Positions 20,509 to 31,216 of a stretch of DNA of 64,000 nucleotides are shown here, one piece after another. Every line of letters begins with the position of its first letter. Position 1 is the first letter of the stretch. Location: contig JBBBDQ010001122.1 of assembly GCA_037127315.1 (NCBI GenBank), forward strand, positions 4,468,501 to 4,532,500, in the 5' to 3' direction. A program made the position numbers and the translations under genes. The stretch comes from Ascarosepion bandense. Taxonomy: Eukaryota > Mollusca > Cephalopoda > Sepiida > Sepiidae. A model generated the notes under the pieces. The model did not search any database and had not been told where the DNA came from. It was given only the letters and a program-made list of their open reading frames with translations.

Positions 20509-20752
20509 TTTGTTATTACAATGGTTTATAAAAGCATTATATCACCACACAAAAGTTTTCATGTTTCAGATCAATACTGTTCCTCTTCAGGTGATATGTT
20601 AAAATAAATAGTGAAAACTGAGTTTAGAAAAATAAATCATTTCCACCATTTATTTTAACATATCACCCGAAGAAGAACAGTATTGATCTGAAACATTAAA
20701 ATATGTGTGGTGATATTATGCTTTTATAAACCATTGTAATAACAAAATTACA
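20504..20752. mobile_element. Foldback with hammerhead-like arms
   Basis: Arms 20504-20607 and 20649-20752 are inverted repeats of about 100 bp around a 41-bp centre. Each arm contains, in order, a 7-bp stem I (atatcac/gtgatat), CTGAAGA or CCGAAGA, a weak stem II, GAAAC and a stem III. The cleavage position is G rather than A, C or U, so cleavage is not expected. It probably belongs to the same Penelope-like group as 3831-4330. Confidence 0.5.
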
Positions 20753-20852
20753 ATATTAAGCTCTACTCTGTATCGAACACTTTTTAAAAGTAAATGCTTG
20801 AACAGTGGGTTTTACTCTTCGTGTTATTTCACTTGTTTGTAATATATATATC

Positions 20853-21426
20853 GTGTCATCCAATAAATTACAAACATCGTGTCTGCTTATTTTTAATAAA
20901 ATCCGTTCATACACACGGATACTCTTTTGCTTATTATAATTGAAAAATGTAAGAAATGAGCTGTAACGTTGACAGAGAATTTTATTATTCATTTCTCTAT
21001 GTTCCCAAGTACTTTCAATCTCCTTCCGATATCATCTTCAGAAGTGTAAGTTCTGGTAACAAAAAATAACCGCAAAACTGTGTTGCTAAAAATTACTGTA
21101 ATTTTTGGATAATTTTCACGCTAAGCAATTTGTCAACCTTTATATTTGAAGCAAGAAAATTTACTGTAATTTTTAGTAGCACAGTTTTGCGTTTTTTTTT
21201 TTTAATTCTTTTTTTTTTTTTTTTTTTTTTTTTTCACAACTCATACCTCGAAAGGAGATTGAAAGTACTTGGGAACATCGAGAAATGAATAATAAAATCA
21301 TCTGTCAACGTTACAGCTCATTTCTTACATCTTTCAGTTATAATACGCGAAAGATTATCAATAAGTATAAATGAATTTTATTAAAAATAAGCAAGCACAA
21401 TGTTTACAAGTTATTTAGTCTGACAC
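20853..21426. mobile_element. Large foldback, 573 bp
   Basis: Arms of about 173 bp (20853-21026 and 21254-21426) are inverted repeats with ends gtgtca and tgacac. Inner arms (about 21060-21105 and 21165-21205) pair as well. A T-run lies in the right half. The left arm inside edge has CTGAAGA followed by GAAAG in reverse, but I cannot fit convincing stems, so no ribozyme is called. Confidence 0.75.
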
Positions 21427-21430
21427 TTAT

Positions 21431-21712
21431 GTTATCCGCAGACAGATCTGTTTCGCTGTATCACGTCGCATCAGATCGGTTAGACCTCCTTTTTGTTTTT
21501 AGCCAGGATTGAAACCCGACCGAATTGACATTAGTCGGCGATTCTACCTCTGAGCTATGGCCGCTCGGTAGAAGAAAGCAGATTTTACCGTGTCATATAC
21601 CATGTAAACATACGCCAGTAGCTAAGAGTGTTCTAATTCATTACTGAATGAACGATGCGTAGATGCTAGGGTAGCTACTGTATTTTTTCAAAGTCTATCA
21701 TTCAGAGTGCTA
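21431..21712 (-). mobile_element. SINE family B, copy 2, decayed ribozyme
   Basis: Same order as copy 1: ribozyme region at the left, B box gattgaaaccc, A box in tctgagctatggccgctcgg, upstream part to about 21712. The ribozyme core reads CTGATGC and stem II is broken (GACGT against ACAGC), so this copy is dead. It abuts the foldback ending at 21426. Confidence 0.8.
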
Positions 21713-21832
21713 TTTCTCAAGAGTATTTGCGCGATAAATAAATATAGTTAACCCGACTGGAATTTGAACTCGGTTCTCTGATTTCTCATTCCTAGCCGAT
21801 AGTCATTATACCCCCAAAGCCCCCTTAGAACA
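21713..21832 (-). mobile_element. SINE family A, partial
   Basis: Only the head half is present: atttctcaagagtatttgcg, gaactcggttctctgatttc, and tagccgatagtcattata for the A box side. Confidence 0.75.
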
Positions 21833-22019
21833 CTTATTCAATGACCCCCCCCACTCCTAACTTGAATATGTCTTAGGCTTTCTACTGAGATAACAACAGG
21901 ATAAATATGCCCTCTCTCGTTGAAAGCGGCTGCATACCTGAAAAATCAGCATTAGCATCTGTGACAACAGTAAAATATACCTGGGCGATGAAGTAGGTTC
22001 TTATGATGATTGCATTATT

Positions 22020-22135
22020 TACATCTTCATTGTTTCGGCCGTTGTACGCTTCTTCAGGTGCTTGAAATTTCGATCCGATCTTTTTAGAAGAAAGCCGGAG
22101 AGTACAACAGTCGAAACGCCGTTTATTATTGATTT
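22020..22135. mobile_element. Inverted pair of Penelope-like hammerhead relics
   Basis: Minus: CTGAAGAAG, cgtacaacggcc, GAAAC (about 22058-22028). Plus: AGAAGAAAGCCGGAGAGTAC then AGTCGAAACGCC (about 22085-22128). The left copy has lost the 5' strand of stem II. Compare 10757-11260 and 44880-45030. Confidence 0.5.
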
Positions 22136-22485
22136 TGGAGTACTTTTAAGAGTAAGTCCATCGGCTAAGGTGGTTAGATAATCCCTGTTGCAGTTCCCTT
22201 GCTTACGCATATTTGTCGTTCTTCGATAGCCATAGAGTTGACCTGTGATTTATACTGCAAAGACCTAAGTTACAATTTCAGGAAGATAAATAATCTGGTA
22301 TGAACAAGTTTGAACATCGTCTGTACGGTTAATCTCTCGGTCACTATGACTTGTGATTCTGAACTAACACAACCATTAGCAATTTTCGTGTAGTTTTGTC
22401 TACCCAATTTCACTCGGAGGGCTTTGGGTCAATAAATGGTATAGTCTTTCAAGTATTTCTTAACAGTTGCGCGTGCTGGGGGACA

Positions 22486-22774
22486 TCGGTCAATTAAGTG
22501 CCATGCGTGATACACGCTTGAACGATTATGTCCCTTTCGAGACATGACTGACTTGGCAGGAGATTTTCCCGTAATAAGTTGCTATTACTTTCTGCAGTAG
22601 ACTAGTTGCCAAACCAAAGCTATAGAACCCAATCTGTCCTGCTATTTAACACATAGCTAGAGGGAGACGAGACTGATTAATACCGTTCGCGTAAGTGAAT
22701 GCAACGAATTCAACTAGAATTCGAACCCTGCTCTCCAATTTCTCATTCCGTGCCGATATTCATTGCACCACAAG
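22486..22774 (-). mobile_element. SINE family A, copy
   Basis: Tail caattaagtgccatgcgtga, centre, body and head (gaattcgaaccctgctctcc, cattgcaccacaa) are all present in reverse. Confidence 0.85.
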
Positions 22775-23064
22775 AAAATTTAAAAGATAATTTCTCTAAT
22801 CATTCGGTCATAGTGAGATTCAAATTGATTTTTTTTTTACTGTGTTATATTAAAGAGTAGGCTAATGTAAATTATATATATATTTTTAAGATGGGGGTGG
22901 AAAATGTACAAGTCACACGCAAAGGAGAGTGACTTTTTAAAACTTTTCGGGCAAGCGTTTTCAGCTTACTTGAAGTGGAAAGATTATATTGAATCGATAG
23001 CGACGCCGGCTACTGGGGAATATTGGTTCACGATATCGTGTTTCTGTCATGTATCTACAGATTC

Positions 23065-23445
23065 TAAATAAGACAAAGAATCTGCCATGTTAACGGTTCT
23101 CACCTGGCATCTCAGTTTGTCACTTCCCACCGCCGTAACATAACTTCCTTGTGCCTTTTCTATAAAAATTTTCATTTTGTCCTGTTTTCTCTTTGGCACC
23201 TCAGCATTATGAATTTAAGCGTACGAATAGATTGGCGGCAAGATCTCATTGATCTTACCACTAGATGTAAACAGGAAGTTCTATTATAACAGTTTCTTCT
23301 TTCGCATTTCTCGTTTGTGGAACTCTGTTCCGGCATTATACTTTCTAGTCGATTTTGATCTTCAAAAATATAAATGCAATGTCAATCATTATCTTCTGTT
23401 TTCTTATTTCCCGTTCTTTTATTGTTCTCCATTTTTAATAATAGT
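23065..23445 (+). mobile_element. Jockey-type LINE, diverged ORF2 end
   Basis: The frame reads SLCLFYKNFHF, a decayed LAARSH segment, then NRKFYYNSFFFRISRLWNSV and DFDLQKYKCNVNHYLL, matching the C-terminus of other copies. A stop lies near 23255. Its end passes straight into the minisatellite. Confidence 0.75.
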
Positions 23446-24048
23446 TTCTTCTGGTGTCCTCTCTGGCTCTTTTTCTGGTGTCCTCTCTGGCTCTTTTTCT
23501 GGTGTCCTCTCTGGCTCTTTTTCTGGTGTCCTCTCTGGCTCTTTTTCTGGTGTCCTCTCTGGCTCTTTTTCTGGTGTCCTCTCTGGCTCTTTTTCTGGTG
23601 TCCTCTCTGGCTCTTTTTCTGGTGTCCTCTCTGGCTCTTTTTCTGGTGTCCTCTCTGGCTCTTTTTCTGGTGTCCTCTCTGGCTCTTTTTCTGGTGTCCT
23701 CTCTGGCTCTTTTTCTGGTGTCCTCTCTGGCTCTTTTTCTGGTGTCCTCTCTGGCTCTTTTTCTGGTGTCCTCTCTGGCTCTTTTTCTGGTGTCCTCTCT
23801 GGCTCTTTTTCTGGTGTCTCTGGCTCTTTTTCTGGTGTCCTCTCTGGCTCTTTTTCTGGTGTCCTCTCTGGCTCTTTTTCTGGTGTCCTCTCTGGCTCTT
23901 TTTCTGGTGTCCTCTCTGGCTCTCTTTTTCTGGTGTCCTCTCTGGCTCTCTTTCTGGTGTCCTCTCTGGCTCTCTTTTTCTGGTGTCCTCTCTGGCTCTT
24001 TTTCTGGTGTCCTCTCTGGCTCTTTTTCTGGTGTCCTCTCTGGCTCTT
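23446..24048. repeat. 24-bp minisatellite, about 25 units
   Basis: Unit: ctggtgtcctctctggctc plus a T5 run, 24 bp. Because 24 is a multiple of three and no unit contains a stop, all three plus frames and one minus frame stay open for over 200 codons, but these are not genes. One 21-bp unit occurs near 23816 and 26-bp variants with an extra CT near 23922-23985. Confidence 0.95.
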
Positions 24049-24139
24049 ATATATATAGTGTTAAATTTTCGCCGTTGCATATTTTAATTTCATGCGCGTT
24101 TGTTTTTTACTTTATCAACTGCGCAGTATAGTAGGTTCA

Positions 24140-24942
24140 GTTGGGCACCGTGTTTGAGAAAAGTGCACTATGACGCAATTCAATCCGCCATAAATTTGGA
24201 AACGGCATGCTCCAATAAGAACATTTCACAGTGTTTGGATGCCAATATGAGAATAGTGCAGTGGGTTAGTAAAAAATTGGATGAGTCTAATTGTGATTAT
24301 GAAGCTGTCCGGAGTGACCACTAGTGATGGCGACGTTACGCTACCATTCGTTTTCCCACATATCCTCAGACTCCACACAGAGGCTCACATCAAGTACATT
24401 GAGAAGGTAGTGCTGTTCTGAGTCAAGAGGGTATTCGCTAGAAGACCCTGTCTGGCAGCATGACTCTGCACCATGCTACACAAGCAGGAGAACCGAGTCA
24501 TGTCAGACAATTTCTACGATCACATCATCATTTACTTCTAACTCCCCAGACTACAACCCCTTGATTATGTGTGGGGTGCGGTTGAACGAGAGACCAAGAC
24601 TTATCGTGACGCCAAAGATGAACTGAATGCAAGGATTATGGCAGCATTCACCAACTTAAATAGTGAAAAACTCTAAAAGAGATGCAAAAGACTACAAAGT
24701 CTTTTGAAAGCCGTAGTTGAAGTCAATAGCGATTTTATTCAGTAAATTTACTATTTAGCTTTTCAAGATATTTTTGTGTAATTTTGGTAAATATATCTAT
24801 TAAAATGAGATGTTAGTGTTATTTTCATTTTCGTGTTATTTAGACGACAATTCATCCATCGCAGCCTGTATGTCTGTTAAAATGAGATGTCAGTGCTATT
24901 TTCATTTATTCGTAATTTAGATAATTTATCCATCGCACCCTG
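24140..24942 (+). mobile_element. Mariner transposase pseudogene with duplicated 3' end
   Basis: Several frames joined by frameshifts show a mariner-family transposase: an N-terminal DNA-binding region, then DPVWQHDSAPCYTS (second catalytic aspartate), NSPDYNPLDYVWGAVERE (third), and ARIMAAFTNLN ending in a DFIQ-stop near 24745. The 3' end is present twice in tandem (24799-24868 and 24872-24942), each ending ccatcgca[gc]cctgt. The 5' inverted repeat was not found. Confidence 0.8.
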
Positions 24943-24949
24943 TGTATAG

Positions 24950-25395
24950 CGTTTATCAATTAGTGGAGTTGGAGGGGAAATTACTGCCAATTAAATTTCT
25001 TCTGATTAAACTTTTCTTTGTTTTCAATCAGTTTTATTGTAATTGCTAAAGCCACACCAAGAATGAACCGTCTTTACTTGATGTATCTAATAAATCGTAC
25101 CTGTGATATGGCTTGTTACATTTTTGTTTAATTCTCTCTTCCTACAGAATAGCGTCACTTATGACTGTGTACATATTCTGTTTTTATTCCTCTTGGAAAA
25201 GATAATGGAATGGTTTCCCGCTGCTTTCTTCGGTTTTGAATTTGGCGTTGTTCTTTTCAGAAACTGCTTGCCAACCGTGGCTCGAGAGGCCAATCTACTC
25301 TATTTATTCAAGAGCTTTTGGGAGAAGGGATTTGTGTAAAAATGAATACAGCAAGCAAGGGTGGGGTAGAATCTGAATTCAGATTGCTGTACCGT
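24950..25395. other. No recognisable feature
   Basis: Short frames only. A 20-bp scrap near 25266 (aactgcttgccaaccgtggc) resembles the SINE A centre. Confidence 0.4.
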
Positions 25396-25397
25396 GT

Positions 25398-25965
25398 TTT
25401 TTTTTTTTTTTTTTTTATATCATTTCACCCCAAGGAAGGTAAGAATACCACTAGTACGCAGTTGGCTACTGAGCTTGAAATCGAAAGGAGACAGAAGATA
25501 GAGGATTGAAGAAAGATCAAAAGCTGAACGACATTCTACTGCTACTAGATTGGCATCTAGGTCCCCCACCCCCATTTAAATTTTGGAATAGCTAAACGCA
25601 ACTGCCACTTCTACTCCAATAGTTTGTCAACAGGTGGAGATTACGATAAAAATAAACTGTTGGAGTAGAAGTGGCGGTTGCATTTAGCAACTTCAACAGT
25701 AAACGGGTGGGACCTAGATGCCAATCTAGTAGCACGCTTCAGTTCATCTAGTTGGAGAAACAAGAAAAATGTTCGTCAAAGCATGAAAATATTTGTAAAA
25801 AAAGACATAGAGAATCCGAGATGCCTGGTCAGTATCGATTATATTACAGATTCTTCTATAAAACTTCTGTCGAGAATGTCAAGATGACCAGCAGAAGTAC
25901 CAAATCAGTTTTCAATGCACAGACAAATGGTAAATTTTTAAATTTGCAAGATAATTTCTCGTAAG
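25398..25965. mobile_element. Jockey-type LINE with an internal inverted segment
   Basis: The poly-A side (T-run 25398-25416) and 3' UTR (25417-25470) are on the minus strand and so is 25655-25965 (ORF2 end). The piece 25541-25627 is on the plus strand and duplicates the sequence at 25655-25730 in inverted form (tactagattggcatctaggt against acctagatgccaatctagta). The two arms form an 80-bp hairpin around about 30 bp. Confidence 0.75.
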
Positions 25966-26039
25966 AAAAACTTTTTGGTACGACACACTGACCCAACTTT
26001 CCTTGCGGTAGATGCAGCTACTGATTCGATGTTCTCACT

Positions 26040-26350
26040 CCACTCCACTTCAATTCAGTGAAGCCGAGAAAGCGCAGTGTGTTGCTCTCCCTGGAGTCTA
26101 ATATCAGTCATGCTAATAGCAGGCACAACTAACCACTACACTAGTGAGCTAAATTATATTTGTTTCTGCAAATAGCATCCCATCGAAATCTAAGATGTTT
26201 ACTTACTACTTAAGTTTACTTAAGACCTTGACTAGTAGCCAGTTAAATGACACACGTCGAGGTCGTACGTAATAATTATCTGGCTTCCTCAAGCGTGGTT
26301 CATAGAAAAATTGCAGTGAAGGTATGGAAGGTAAACAGTTATTAAATATA
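26040..26350 (-). repeat. Family T repeat with tRNA-like segment, copy 1
   Basis: The right part (gatgtttacttactacttaa, gacacacgtcgaggtcgtac, gaaaaattgcagtga) matches 29495-29925. The left part has, on the minus strand, an A-box-like tagtgtagtggttagttg (about 26140). The B box is poor. Confidence 0.55.
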
Positions 26351-26950
26351 TTTATCGGAGGTTTCTTATTGAAACCTCTTTTTTCTTCTTCTGAGTCATG
26401 ATTGAATAATGTTACGAAAGAATTGTTTAAAAAGCAGTTTCCTGAGTCCTTGCTTTCTTTTGTTCAATTCATCACATTGTGGGAAGAGCTGAGTGACTTG
26501 TGAATTTGACTATTAAGTAGTCATGACGAACGATACATACTTGCATAAGTTATACGAAGTTGACATTTGCTTTCTTCAGATAGACCGCTGATAAATTTAA
26601 CGCCATTTTGACCTTCGTAAATACAATTAGACGCCTGCAAAGCAAGAAAATCTGACATGTTTTTGTTAACAATTACATAAGCACTTAACAATGCATGTGT
26701 TGTTTCAATTTTTTCATTTTCCCATTTTTTTTTTTTTTTTTTTTTTTTTACCTTAAATATTTATAAATAGCTAAAGAGTCTGTTTGACGGTTCCTGTAAT
26801 AAGACAGTCGATATTCAATCCGAAAAGCCAGTATTTTCAAAGTTTGTTAAACTCTTAGTACAATATTTTTTAAACCTCGACACAATCTTCTAACTTATTG
26901 TCTTGACATCGGAGGTAGATTTCGCATTAGTAAATATTTCCTTTAATTAT
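26351..26950. other. No gene recognised; poly-T tract
   Basis: A T-run lies at about 26727-26749. The segment near 26775-26845 (gacggttcctgtaataagac, attcaatccgaaaagccagt) recurs at about 30960-31020, so it belongs to an unidentified dispersed repeat. Confidence 0.5.
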
Positions 26951-26952
26951 AT

Positions 26953-27345
26953 ACTAGCAGTATAGCCCGGCATTGCTCGGGTGTAATGAAAACTTTAAAA
27001 CTAATCCATGGTCCTGGAGATCACACTCTTTGGACGTGGACACGAAAGATTAAAAAGCAATAGTTTTTTCCAGTTAAAGTGAAACCGTAGACTGAAAGAA
27101 AAATGAATGGATGTAAGTCAAATTTTGATTTCCTGGTATCGACATCAAATAAGATTTTTTTTTTTTTTTTCGTCGTAAACTGAATTTTGAAGGCTAAATA
27201 AGTCCTGTGAGTAAATGGTATCATGGCTAAGACTAAGAACCTAAGAACTACAATTATACCTACTTAGAGCAAAACCCGAAGCAAAAACTAAAATAAAAGG
27301 GCTGAAAAAAATGCAGGCAGATAAACACACAAACAAACATCTTGA

Positions 27346-27392
<47 letters not shown>

Positions 27393-27695
27393 GATTTTCT
27401 GCACTATTGTAAGAACTGCAACCTTGAAACTTCTGAATATCGTTTCTTATGTCTTTGTCTATGAGTGTATCAAATTTGATTAAAATCGGACAGCTCCTTC
27501 TATAACCCGGTTTTTTTCGATTATCGATATTTATCGGGGGTACCTCGACACAAAACCTAGCTAAGAACACTCGCAGACGCTTATCGTAAAACTCTGTAAA
27601 TTTTCAAGAAAATCGGTTCAGCCGTTTCGGAGTCTATAAGTAACGGACACACACACACACACACACAAAGTTCCATTTATAAATAAGTTTAGATC
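26953..27695 (+). mobile_element. Family Q element, copy Q2
   Basis: Same ends as Q1 (ctagcagtatagcccggc to ttccatttataaataagttt). An internal (TA)n tract lies at 27347-27390 and a (CA)n tract near 27650-27667. Confidence 0.8.
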
Positions 27696-27721
27696 TTATC
27701 GCTTCTTACCTTAACAATCAG

Positions 27722-27960
27722 GGGTATCTCGGTGTGGTGTAATGGTTAGCAACCTTGTCTCGCTAGAATCATTTATAACTGAGTAGTGAGTTCGAACCCA
27801 TGCTTTCGGTCTTGTGCCACATCTAAGCTGCACTTAGAAAATTACCTTAGCAATCAGCTCTTAGGCGAGGCAGCGTCGGCGCAGCTCAGTCTCTTATTGC
27901 CATTTATTAAACCTCTTGCCGTGTTTTTGCTCTTTAACAGTGCCTTATTTATTTATTTAT
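27722..27960 (+). mobile_element. SINE family D, copy 1
   Basis: A box tggtgtaatgg (27736) and B box gagttcgaaccc (about 27788) are well spaced for a tRNA-like promoter. The downstream part (gaggcagcgtc, ttgctctttaacagtgcc) also follows family P copies P3 and P5. Ends in (TTTA)n. Confidence 0.75.
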
Positions 27961-28201
27961 TTATTTTGGAGGTGGGGAATTGTCGTCGAGTAGTAAAGAA
28001 TATATTTCTCTCCTGTCATCCTTTATGGGTTTGGAATACTTTTTTTCTCTTATGTCTTAATGTAAGATACTCATTAGTAGGTACATCAATATATATGTTG
28101 CCGCCATTTTAGACGACACAGATCCACACGTTTGTAAATATTAAAGCAACTAATACTAGAAAAATGTCAGTTATTCTCAATGTATATACCTTATCTATTT
28201 C

Positions 28202-28513
28202 GATGTGCGTTGTATTGCAATGGGTATCGACTCGGAACGACAAATTGGGGAGCTGAGTTCGAATTCCAGTTGAATTCCTTGCATTCACTTAGGCACAAAT
28301 ACCCTTGAGAAAGGTATTAATCCGTCTCTTTCCTCCAGTCATGCATTAAATAACAGGACAGATTGGGTTCTGTAGCCTTGGCTGGCAACCAGTTTACCGC
28401 AGAAAGCAATAGCAACCTACTGCGAAATAACCTTCTGACCAGTCAGTCATGTTTCTTTAGAGACATGATCACCCAAAGCGTGTATCACGTATGGCACTTA
28501 ACTGAGTGATGTA
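28202..28513 (+). mobile_element. SINE family A, full-length copy
   Basis: From gatgtgcgttgtattgcaat through gagttcgaattccagttgaa, the centre, and cttaactgagtga. The A box has ttgcaatggg, slightly diverged. Confidence 0.85.
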
Positions 28514-28823
28514 TCTTATCGCTTTTTACCTTAATGATCAGCTCTTATGTTATTTTTTAATAAGCAAAAAAGTAGCCTCTGACATTTGAACTTTCATCTT
28601 ATGTATTTAGGAATCTGTTTAACACTGCCATAGCATCTCTCACTTTGATCACAAAACATTTCAACAAAGTAAACTTAAATCATGTCCTGGATAAATCTTT
28701 ACTTTCTGGGCCAAGTATGTGAGCTACAAGAAAGTTTTGAAAAAAAAAATTCTTAAAATTAGAAAGACATAGTTGAAGTTTCTGGAACATATTTTGAGGT
28801 AAATGAGCTTGGAAAAATAACAG

Positions 28824-29265
28824 ATCAGTGATTCCCAAACTTTTTTTTCTGTCATTTCCTCCAGTTAGGGAGGTTAACTATTTACCCATAGCTGGGACCC
28901 TAACAGGTGCTACCACTCCGAGTCAAGATAGACCTGGGAACAACGGTAATTAAGAGGTAGTTCCATGCTCTTCACAACCTCCCAATCAGAGCGCTTACTG
29001 CCGGATGCAGTTTATCGTCATGCCCAGGACAATCTACGATGATAGACATTTCTGTGTGTATATATCCCTTCTATCATGCTTCTGGAAAGAGACAATAGCG
29101 AGGTATAGTCGATTCAGTTCATTCTCTTTACTGCCACTTACTAAAACCTCTTGCTGTGTTTTGCTCTTTAACAGTGCCTTATTTATTTTTGGGTTATTAT
29201 CCATCGTCAAATGAAGAACCCTGTTCACCGATAACACAAGTCCAAATTCGGAAAATAAAACTAGT
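28824..29265 (-). mobile_element. hAT-like terminus next to family P copy P3
   Basis: cagtgattcccaaacttttt at 28826 looks like the terminal inverted repeat of hAT transposons. From about 28866 the reversed family P head follows (ggttaactatttacccatag to ctgccggatgcagtttatcg), and then an extension to 29265 (ttctgtgtgtatatatccc, caccgataacacaa) shared with P5. Confidence 0.6.
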
Positions 29266-29439
29266 AAGTTATTCATGATGTAGGGGTTGGATGTCATTTA
29301 AAGCAACCAGGTGAGATAATGACAATCATTACCTTAGCAATCAATGCCCATGCGTACATTAAAACCCAACTTAATCCTCACATTCCCTCGATAGACAATT
29401 GGTTTGGTAATAAACTTTACCCGCTTTCACATGTATATC

Positions 29440-29925
29440 TACTACGCTAGCGAACAAAATTACATTTGTTTCCTGTAAATAGCGTCTCGTCGAAAACTAA
29501 GATGTTTGCTTACTATTTAGTCGTTTGCTTACTATTTAGTCGTTTGCTTACTATTTAGTCGTTTGCTTACTATTTAGTCGTTTGCTTACTATTTAGTCGT
29601 TTGCTTACTATTTAGTCGTTTGCTTACTATTTAGTCGTTTGCTTACTATTTAGTCGTTTGCTTACTATTTAGTCGTTTGCTTACTATTTAGTCGTTTGCT
29701 TACTATTTAGTCGTTTGCTTACTATTTAGTCGTTTGCTTACTATTTAGTCGTTTGCTTACTATTTAGTCGTTTGCTTACTATTTAGTCGTTTGCTTACTA
29801 CTTTGATTGGTAGTCCGTTAACTGACAGCCATCGAGGTCGTACGTAATAGCTATTTTTATCTAGCTTCAAGTGTCGCTCATAGGAAAATTGCAATGACGG
29901 CCTGCAAGGTTTCTTGATTGTTAAG
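29440..29925. repeat. Family T repeat, copy 2, expanded internally
   Basis: Both flanks match 26150-26350 (aaatagcgtctcgtcgaaaa on the left, gccatcgaggtcgtacgtaa on the right). The difference is the minisatellite in the middle. Confidence 0.75.
29501..29805. repeat. 19-bp minisatellite, 14 exact units plus flanking variants
   Basis: The unit tcgtttgcttactatttag is repeated 14 times without change from 29521 to 29786, with a variant unit on each side. Family T copy 1 has only one or two diverged units here, so the expansion is recent and local. Confidence 0.95.
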
Positions 29926-30069
29926 CTTGTAATAGACTACCCAACTTGTCATTCAATTTATAAATTAAGTCATTTAAACTAAATATTACTGCATTCAAAT
30001 TAAAAAAACAAACGACGTTCAATTTAAAAACTAACGCATCCAATTTAAAGAATTTACAATTCATTAATT

Positions 30070-30320
30070 ATGCAATTATCACGTTATAGTTTGGTAAATG
30101 GAAACGAAAAGGAAATATTGAGCATCAGGAAGACAGTTCCTGGGACATACAACGAGGAAGGAGGGCTTGGAGAACCTGATACACACAGGCCACATACAGA
30201 GGAAAAAAGACAGGGAGATAACATATTTGAAGGGCATGAGCAGGTGGGTGACAGAACAGGGGTTGGGAGACGTGGAAGGCTATGATCGCCTAGGCCTGAA
30301 AGGACAAGGCACATAAAAGT
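30070..30320 (+). mobile_element. RTE-like LINE fragment
   Basis: One frame encodes RQFLGHTTRKEGLENL, then HTGHI and KGMSRWVTEQGLGDVEG, matching the C-terminal region of the RTE-like copies. Frame breaks are present. A T-run follows at 30358-30393. Confidence 0.7.
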
Positions 30321-30352
30321 ACAGATTTGCCTCTCTTAGTGTTCATCTGAAC

Positions 30353-30393
<41 letters not shown>

Positions 30394-30400
<7 letters not shown>

Positions 30401-30695
30401 GAATTTAATTTAGACGATGAATTTGAGACCATTTTATGTCGATAATGAAAAAATATTGCGGTGTTTTCAATTGAATGGCTTATAATTTAGTTTAAATCAT
30501 TTGTTTTTGTTTTAAATGCAGTGAATATTTAATTTGAATACCTTAGATTTAAAATTGAATGGCAAATGCTGAAGTTATAAATCTACTTCTTATTTTCAAA
30601 GTTCAGTTTTGATACGATTTTTAAGTAATTTTTATCGGAACCTAAACAGACCCTAAAATTTGAACTCTCTTATTTACTTGAGAAACCACATTACA
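30394..30695. other. AT-rich, no feature
   Basis: No frame or repeat recognised. Confidence 0.5.
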
Positions 30696-30697
30696 TA

Positions 30698-31030
30698 TAC
30701 TCCTGGGTATGACGATAAACTACATCAGGCAGCAATGTGTGTTTGTGTGTGTGTGTGTTCCCATTCTGTGGGGTCATAACCCATCGATGAATGAGGAACC
30801 CAGTCCAACGATTACACAAAATCCTAAATTCGGAAATTTGAAATTTTTTTTTTTTAAATTAATAGCCAGAACTTGTCCATATTATTTAACCAAACATCCT
30901 TAAAATATACAAGGATTGGTCTTGTTACTTTGAAAATTTATATGCAGATGAAGAGTCGGTTTGACGGTTCCTGTAGTAAAAGACAGTCGATATTCAATCC
31001 GAAAAGCCAGTATTTTCAAAGTTTGTTAAA
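30698..31030. repeat. Fragments of family P and flanking dispersed repeat
   Basis: 30698-30738 is the family P head (tatgacgataaactacatc), then a (GT)n tract and a segment (gaggaacccagtcca, attcggaaatttgaa) also present after P5. 30960-31020 repeats the sequence at about 26780-26845. Confidence 0.6.
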
Positions 31031-31216
31031 AAATTTTAAAACAAACTAAACAAAACATCGGCACAACAAATATTTCAACCTATTTTCTTGACTTCGGAGG
31101 TAGATTTGACATTAGTCAATATCAAAGCAATTGGTAGTAGAAAAATGTCTGTTTCCTTTATTTATATATCTTGATTTTTACCTTAACAATCAGATCTATG
31201 TTATCCTCTCTACAAT

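Noticed and set aside
20853..21426. Hammerhead ribozyme in the large foldback
   Set aside because: CTGAAGA and GAAAG occur in order, but stems I and II do not pair convincingly.
23249..24131. Overlapping frames of 225-269 residues
   Set aside because: They arise from the 24-bp minisatellite, which lacks stops in all plus frames and one minus frame. Only the first part is LINE-derived.
26540..26570. loxP-like half-site (ttatacgaagtt)
   Set aside because: Only about 11-12 bases match, with no inverted partner at the right spacing; chance.
29501..29805. CRISPR-like array
   Set aside because: Units are contiguous 19-bp repeats without spacers, in an animal-type sequence.
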